From Holacanthus passer (taxonomy: Eukaryota > Chordata > Actinopteri > Pomacanthidae), in assembly GCA_025331565.1 (NCBI GenBank), contig JAFREQ010000049.1:2390501-2454500 (forward strand): a DNA stretch of 64,000 nucleotides, in the 5' to 3' direction. A model generated the notes under the pieces. The model did no database searches. It saw only the letters and a program-made list of their open reading frames with translations, and was not told the origin of the DNA. Shown one piece after another: positions 59,775-64,000 of this stretch (position 1 is the stretch's first letter; the number at the start of each line of letters is the position of its first letter). The position numbers were made by a program, and so were the translations under genes.

Positions 59775-62337
59775 GTAGGTGGTGGTGATAGTGGTGGTGG
59801 TAATTAAGGGGCCGAAAAGCAAATTGGATTTAACAAATGACGTAAATTATCCAGAGTTGTGTGTCTGAGTTGTGTGTGTATTTTGATGCAGTTTTCTGGC
59901 TGCACTTCCTGCACTTCCTGGTGAAGTGTGCAGGGTGTGCAGGGCTGAGGGCAGGGACAAAATCAGCTGGGAGCTGGCCTGACAGTCTGTACTGATCTGT
60001 ATTCATTTTGATTCATTTGATGGCTTGTATTTACTCCAGCACCTTCAGTTTTTCATTTAGATGAAGTTAAAGGAACAGCGTTGTGTTTTGGGAAATATGC
60101 TTGTTTGCCTTTGCTGTTGTACCTAGCATGAGATGTTAATGCAGTTCATCATTGTGTGCCCCATACAGAGATACAGTAGGTCTCAGGATGTGTTAGCTGA
60201 GCTTATCGAATAAGCTGTGTCCCAATTCCACACTATATATAAATTCCAATAAATGTACTCAACAGAAGCATGAACACTTTGGTACTCCTCTGCCGATGTA
60301 AAATTAGGAATCCTAAAATGAAGAAAGCAAATATTGTCTCCAAAGATTTCCAGCTTTTCAGGGTCTATCTCACAATGATTTACAGTTTGTTCTTCCCCAG
60401 CTGTTAGCGGTTAGTAAGCTCCTTGTTTCCTTTGTAAATAGTGTAGTTGGACAGTAGTATACAGCAATAGATAGTGAATTTAATATGTGTGCTGACATTT
60501 TTGAAAAGATTTTATTCTGTCAGTTTTCCTGTGTGGACATCCTGATTCCATGGTTTGTTAGTGATTTAAATAGACCTGGCTTTGTACTTACTCATGGCTA
60601 TTTCTGCTGTTTGAGAAACAATGGACCGATCACAGCATTGCAGTCATAGTTACTGTTGGCGTTGTACTGGACTGCATTCACAATTGTAAATGGAGTGGGC
60701 AAAACTTTCAAAACACCTCTTAATATTATACAGTCCACGACAACACCATTTCAGTAGTTACTATTAAGAAATACATTTCTTAAGAGGGTCTGAAAAACCA
60801 TTACATCAAATGAGAAAGTTTCCAAGTTGGCAACACTGTGTGTTCATATGAAACAGTTTAAAAAAAAGACAAATTACCCAAAAACCCTAAACATGCCCTG
60901 CTCGTAGCCAGGATCAAGAATCAGGATGTTTTGTGTCTTCCTGCAGAGATAGCTGGCTACATCCCTGAAAGATACAGAAAATGGCCACAAAAATGGCAAC
61001 AAGTCTGGGTAAGATGAACACAGCTGTACAAGTTTTGTAACCGTATATATTGCTTCAATTGAGATGTAAAAACTTATCTGCTCCTATAGTACCTGAGAGG
61101 CTTTGATACTGTTATAATTACAAAAACGTAACAGTACTTATTCAGTCAACAGTAATAGTTTACTTACAATACTAGCAATGTAACATTTCAAAATTGCAGA
61201 TAAAAGCAAACTTTAAATTCAAAACTTTTTGGGGGCCTTCCCCATGTTGGGGCCCTGCAATTCTTGGGCAAAAGCTACCACAGCTTCTGTTTCCACAAAA
61301 AATAACACAACTGCAAAACAAAACAAAAAATCAAGTCAGGCTAAATAAATTAAGTGAAATAAAATGGCAATCCAGTCTGATTTTCAGGCGAATATGAGTA
61401 CGCCAGCTACTGAAAACTTGGTTTGATATGTATGTTATACATGTATAACATTCATGTATATTTATGGTAAGTATGGAGTTGGGACACAGCTGAAGACTGC
61501 CGACTGGAAACTGCCAGCCCAGCTCCATCCTCCCAACAACTCTTAAGCTGTCAAAGGACACTTCCTAAAATGTCAGACTGTTCCTTTCAAGACAAAATGC
61601 ATAATTTTTGCTTTGTTCTTATGATGACATTTACACCGCTTGTGAGACCACACCAACCACATGGTTGGTTCTTGGTGTGTGCTAAAATTCTAGCTCCTTC
61701 AAACAGTAGTAGTATAAGGAAACAACATCTAAGTTAAGGGACTTCAGAAGTTGTACTAAATATTTGTGATGCATACTGTATATTGTAAAATCTTTGCAAA
61801 TGTTAAAGGTACTATGTTGAAAGTGTAGTCAGAGGTAAACTTATGTTTGCTTCAGATGCTTCCAACACTTGATTAGTGGCATACACTGATAGGAGGAGCG
61901 AATTATGTCAACCTTTTTGACTTTGATTAATTTTGTTTTTAATATAGCTGGTTTGACTACGAGAGATAAGTGGAAGAGGCTTTTATGTACTTTAGTCTTT
62001 TAATATGAAGGCAAATGTATCAAAGGCTGAACACTGATCATGATCATGATCCAAGACAAAGGTGGTGTTACTAACACTTGCTCTGTCATTCCTGCTCGCT
62101 TTCTTTCCTCTTCTTCTTTCTTGCTTTATTACTTTCACACTAATCCAGTCCTGACTTTCACATACAGCGTAGTAAGAATCAGCATGCCAACTCGATTTTG
62201 CTCTTTCACTCTTCTAAATGGCATCCATTTCTTCGGGCTTCTTCTCAGTCATATCCTCATTCTGCATCTCCCTTTTTAGCCTCGGCCTGTGGACTGTGGA
62301 TTTCTTTCCTTCGTTAATTTCTCCTTTTTTCTTTCAG

Positions 62338-62491
62338 ACCATCCCAGTGCCATGACCAACCTGAGTCACCAGGTGAGGCCCGGGTCTGGGGTGGGGCTGG
62401 GCCGTGTTGAATGGCTGGTACCTTTGGTGGTGGTTTCAGCTCTGACTTTCCTCTGCCTCGTCCTCCTGTTGGCTGTGCTCGTGTACTGGAG
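62338..62491 (+). CDS. ptprg: ptprg exon, juxtamembrane region and transmembrane helix
   Basis: Exon of 154 nt (phase 1 to 2; the borrowed G plus AC gives Asp, then 50 further codons and 2 nt), acceptor ctttcag, donor gtaggt. It encodes DHPSAMTNLSHQVRPG, a Gly-rich hinge, then VEWLVPLVVVSALTFLCL and VLLLAVLVYW with Arg completed by the next exon. The hydrophobic run of about 24 residues followed by Tyr-Trp-Arg is the single-pass transmembrane helix with its cytoplasmic stop-transfer. N-L-S just before it is a potential glycosylation site. The WxPLxVVSALTF block matches mammalian PTPRG. The cytoplasmic exons, starting at the Gly after YWR, are beyond the window. Confidence 0.97.
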
Positions 62492-63929
62492 GTAGGTACA
62501 ATCGTGTGCACCTATTTAAGTTTCAAAATGGGGGAGCAAACTTTGTAAGATAAATAATTGGTGGGGATCCCTCCCCCAGACACCACCTAACATCTTGGAT
62601 TAAGTCAAGAAACAGCTACCTGCACTAGTGTAGACTAGTAAGGATGCTGTGAAAACCAAGAATGCATCAAGAAGGGTATATAATTTGGTGGATCAGCACA
62701 GGAAATTATTATTAGAATGGCTATGGCTATTTCTTATTTGTTTTGTTTAAAACATTGTGTAGCCCAAAATGGTAGTAGCAATAGTTATTTACAGCTGACT
62801 GTATCATGACTGTATGTCATTTTCATTTTGCATGGCGTTGGCAACTGGAATTTGACAAAACATAATGGCTATCTCATGTTTTCTATTAAATTCAATGGCA
62901 ACTTAAGATATATTTTTTTTAGTCACAAATGATGTTAGCACCCCTAAAAAATACGTATTTTATTAAATTATTATTATTTTTTTTTATTATTCCACCGGCA
63001 AGAAAAAAAAGTTTAATTTATGTTATTTACCTAATTTATGTGCACTTGATTCATTTCAGGTCATTTTCAGTCATTTGTGGTTGAGGCAGATTACAGATAG
63101 GTGAACTGGTGAAAGCTTTCCAACAAGAGTAATTTGTCTAAAACCAAAGACGGACAGACATCCCCAAACTTCTGAAATTCACAAAAAAATTATCTGCATT
63201 TTTCAGATATACCCAATGTGAAATGGGCAACAGTGCCACGTTCACAGTGGGTGCAGTCGACCTAGCATTGCAATGTTTCTTATTCTCATGGAATAGGGCC
63301 TTATGGCTTATTTACAGTACGTTTATGGACGGTGAATTAAAGCATTGGAACCTTACTTTCTCCTCAGCATAAATTTGCAGAGGCAATAAAGACATTAGCT
63401 ATGCTAAAGCCCATTTTCATATCCTAATCTTTCTTTTTATATGGCCCTGAAGAAATGCCTGTTTTTCTATAATATTTTTTCTTCTTCCAGGTTCAGATGA
63501 AAGAGTAAAGTCAAAATTATGTTGCCTGACTACATTGCCACAGCAACCCAATAGTCAATTTGAATAATGTTGAAAATGTATATGGATTCTCCTCCAATTT
63601 CCTACTTCTTATTATATAGTAAATACTGTGTGGTTGTTATGTTTGCCTTTTGGTTGACAGCACAAAGAGGAGGATAGAGAATGAGAGAGAGAGATTAAAT
63701 GGTCAAGATCACGTAGTTATAATGTCAAATCTGCCCCTGTTTGTCCACATTCATTGCAGTGGACTCCCCAGTGATTTCAAATTACTATGTGCTGGACTGA
63801 TGTACTGTTATTAAGTGTGGATTCTCCCCCATCTCCTCTTACATTTATTTGCATCATAAATACTATGTTTGCTGTATTTATTATCAGATTACATTTTCTA
63901 GCTACATACGTTTGTGTGCTATTGCCAGC

Positions 63930-63987
<58 letters not shown>

Positions 63988-64000
63988 GGAGAAGAGAGCA
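62492..64000 (+). other. ptprg: ptprg intron (5' part) after the transmembrane exon
   Basis: AT-rich intron sequence with a short GA run at 63676-63695 and a long GA run at 63933-63984. No following exon is visible. The first acceptor-like site, at 63490, leads into a stop in the required phase. Confidence 0.9.
63933..63984 (+). repeat. (GA)25 microsatellite
   Basis: A pure AG run of about 50 bp at the window's right edge. Confidence 0.95.

Larger units (their letters stand above)
56036..62337 (+). other. ptprg: ptprg intron (6.3 kb)
   Basis: Donor gtgagt, acceptor ctttcag. It holds a CT microsatellite (57347-57386), two retroposon tails (57992-58043, 58894-58965), GT runs (59431-59449, 59588-59612) and a CpG-enriched patch around 59500-59780 with a candidate alternative exon. 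I did not find further stalk exons, although mammalian PTPRG has a longer stalk. One may be divergent and missed. Confidence 0.85.

Noticed and set aside
63491..63510. Next ptprg exon after the transmembrane exon at a CTTCTTCCAG acceptor
   Set aside because: In the required phase it reads Arg then Phe-Arg and a stop, without the expected Gly-Cys-Asn start of the cytoplasmic part.

Overview
The window is vertebrate nuclear DNA, most likely from a teleost fish. Coding sequence comes in short blocks flanked by GT/AG splice sites and separated by AT-rich introns of 0.3 to 10 kb. The introns carry many CA/GT microsatellites, Tc1-like transposase remnants, a tRNA-derived SINE and retroposon tails of kinds I recognise from fish genomes. 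Species cannot be determined by reading. I found no prokaryotic features and no second protein-coding gene.

One gene spans essentially the whole window on the + strand: ptprg, receptor-type protein tyrosine phosphatase gamma. Nine consecutive internal exons can be assigned (9574-9669, 19812-19878, 27041-27198, 37495-37687, 47178-47362, 53895-54003, 54340-54389, 55273-56035, 62338-62491). Their splice phases join into one uninterrupted frame of 591 codons plus 2 nt. The frame covers the C-terminal two thirds or so of the carbonic-anhydrase-like domain, one fibronectin type III domain, a long Ser/Thr/Pro- and Glu/Lys-rich extracellular stalk and the transmembrane helix. The signal peptide, the start of the carbonic-anhydrase domain and both cytoplasmic phosphatase domains must lie outside. 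I cannot tell whether this is the ptprga or the ptprgb copy.

Region by region: 1-9573 is upstream intron with a Tc1-like transposase remnant at the edge, a SINE and a long repeat copy. 9670-47177 holds four large introns. They contain a LINE reverse-transcriptase fossil (18757-19112), a degenerate minisatellite (about 15945-16497), a near-perfect hairpin (15555-15639), several retroposon tails and an 850-bp pyrimidine-rich tract ending at the 47178 exon. 47363-53894 has a foldback element and a hairpin MITE. 53895-56035 is the densest coding stretch, with four exons in 2.1 kb counting the large stalk exon. 56036-62337 holds a GC/CpG-enriched island-like patch near 59500-59780 with a possible cryptic alternative exon. 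62492-64000 is intron after the transmembrane exon and ends in a long GA microsatellite.

The most interesting leads are a Gln in place of a zinc-ligand His in the carbonic-anhydrase-like domain, a phase-compatible candidate alternative first exon at 59723-59774, the 15.5-kb hairpin, and a retroposon tail nested inside a telomere-like repeat at 39.8 kb. No new multi-gene system is evident.
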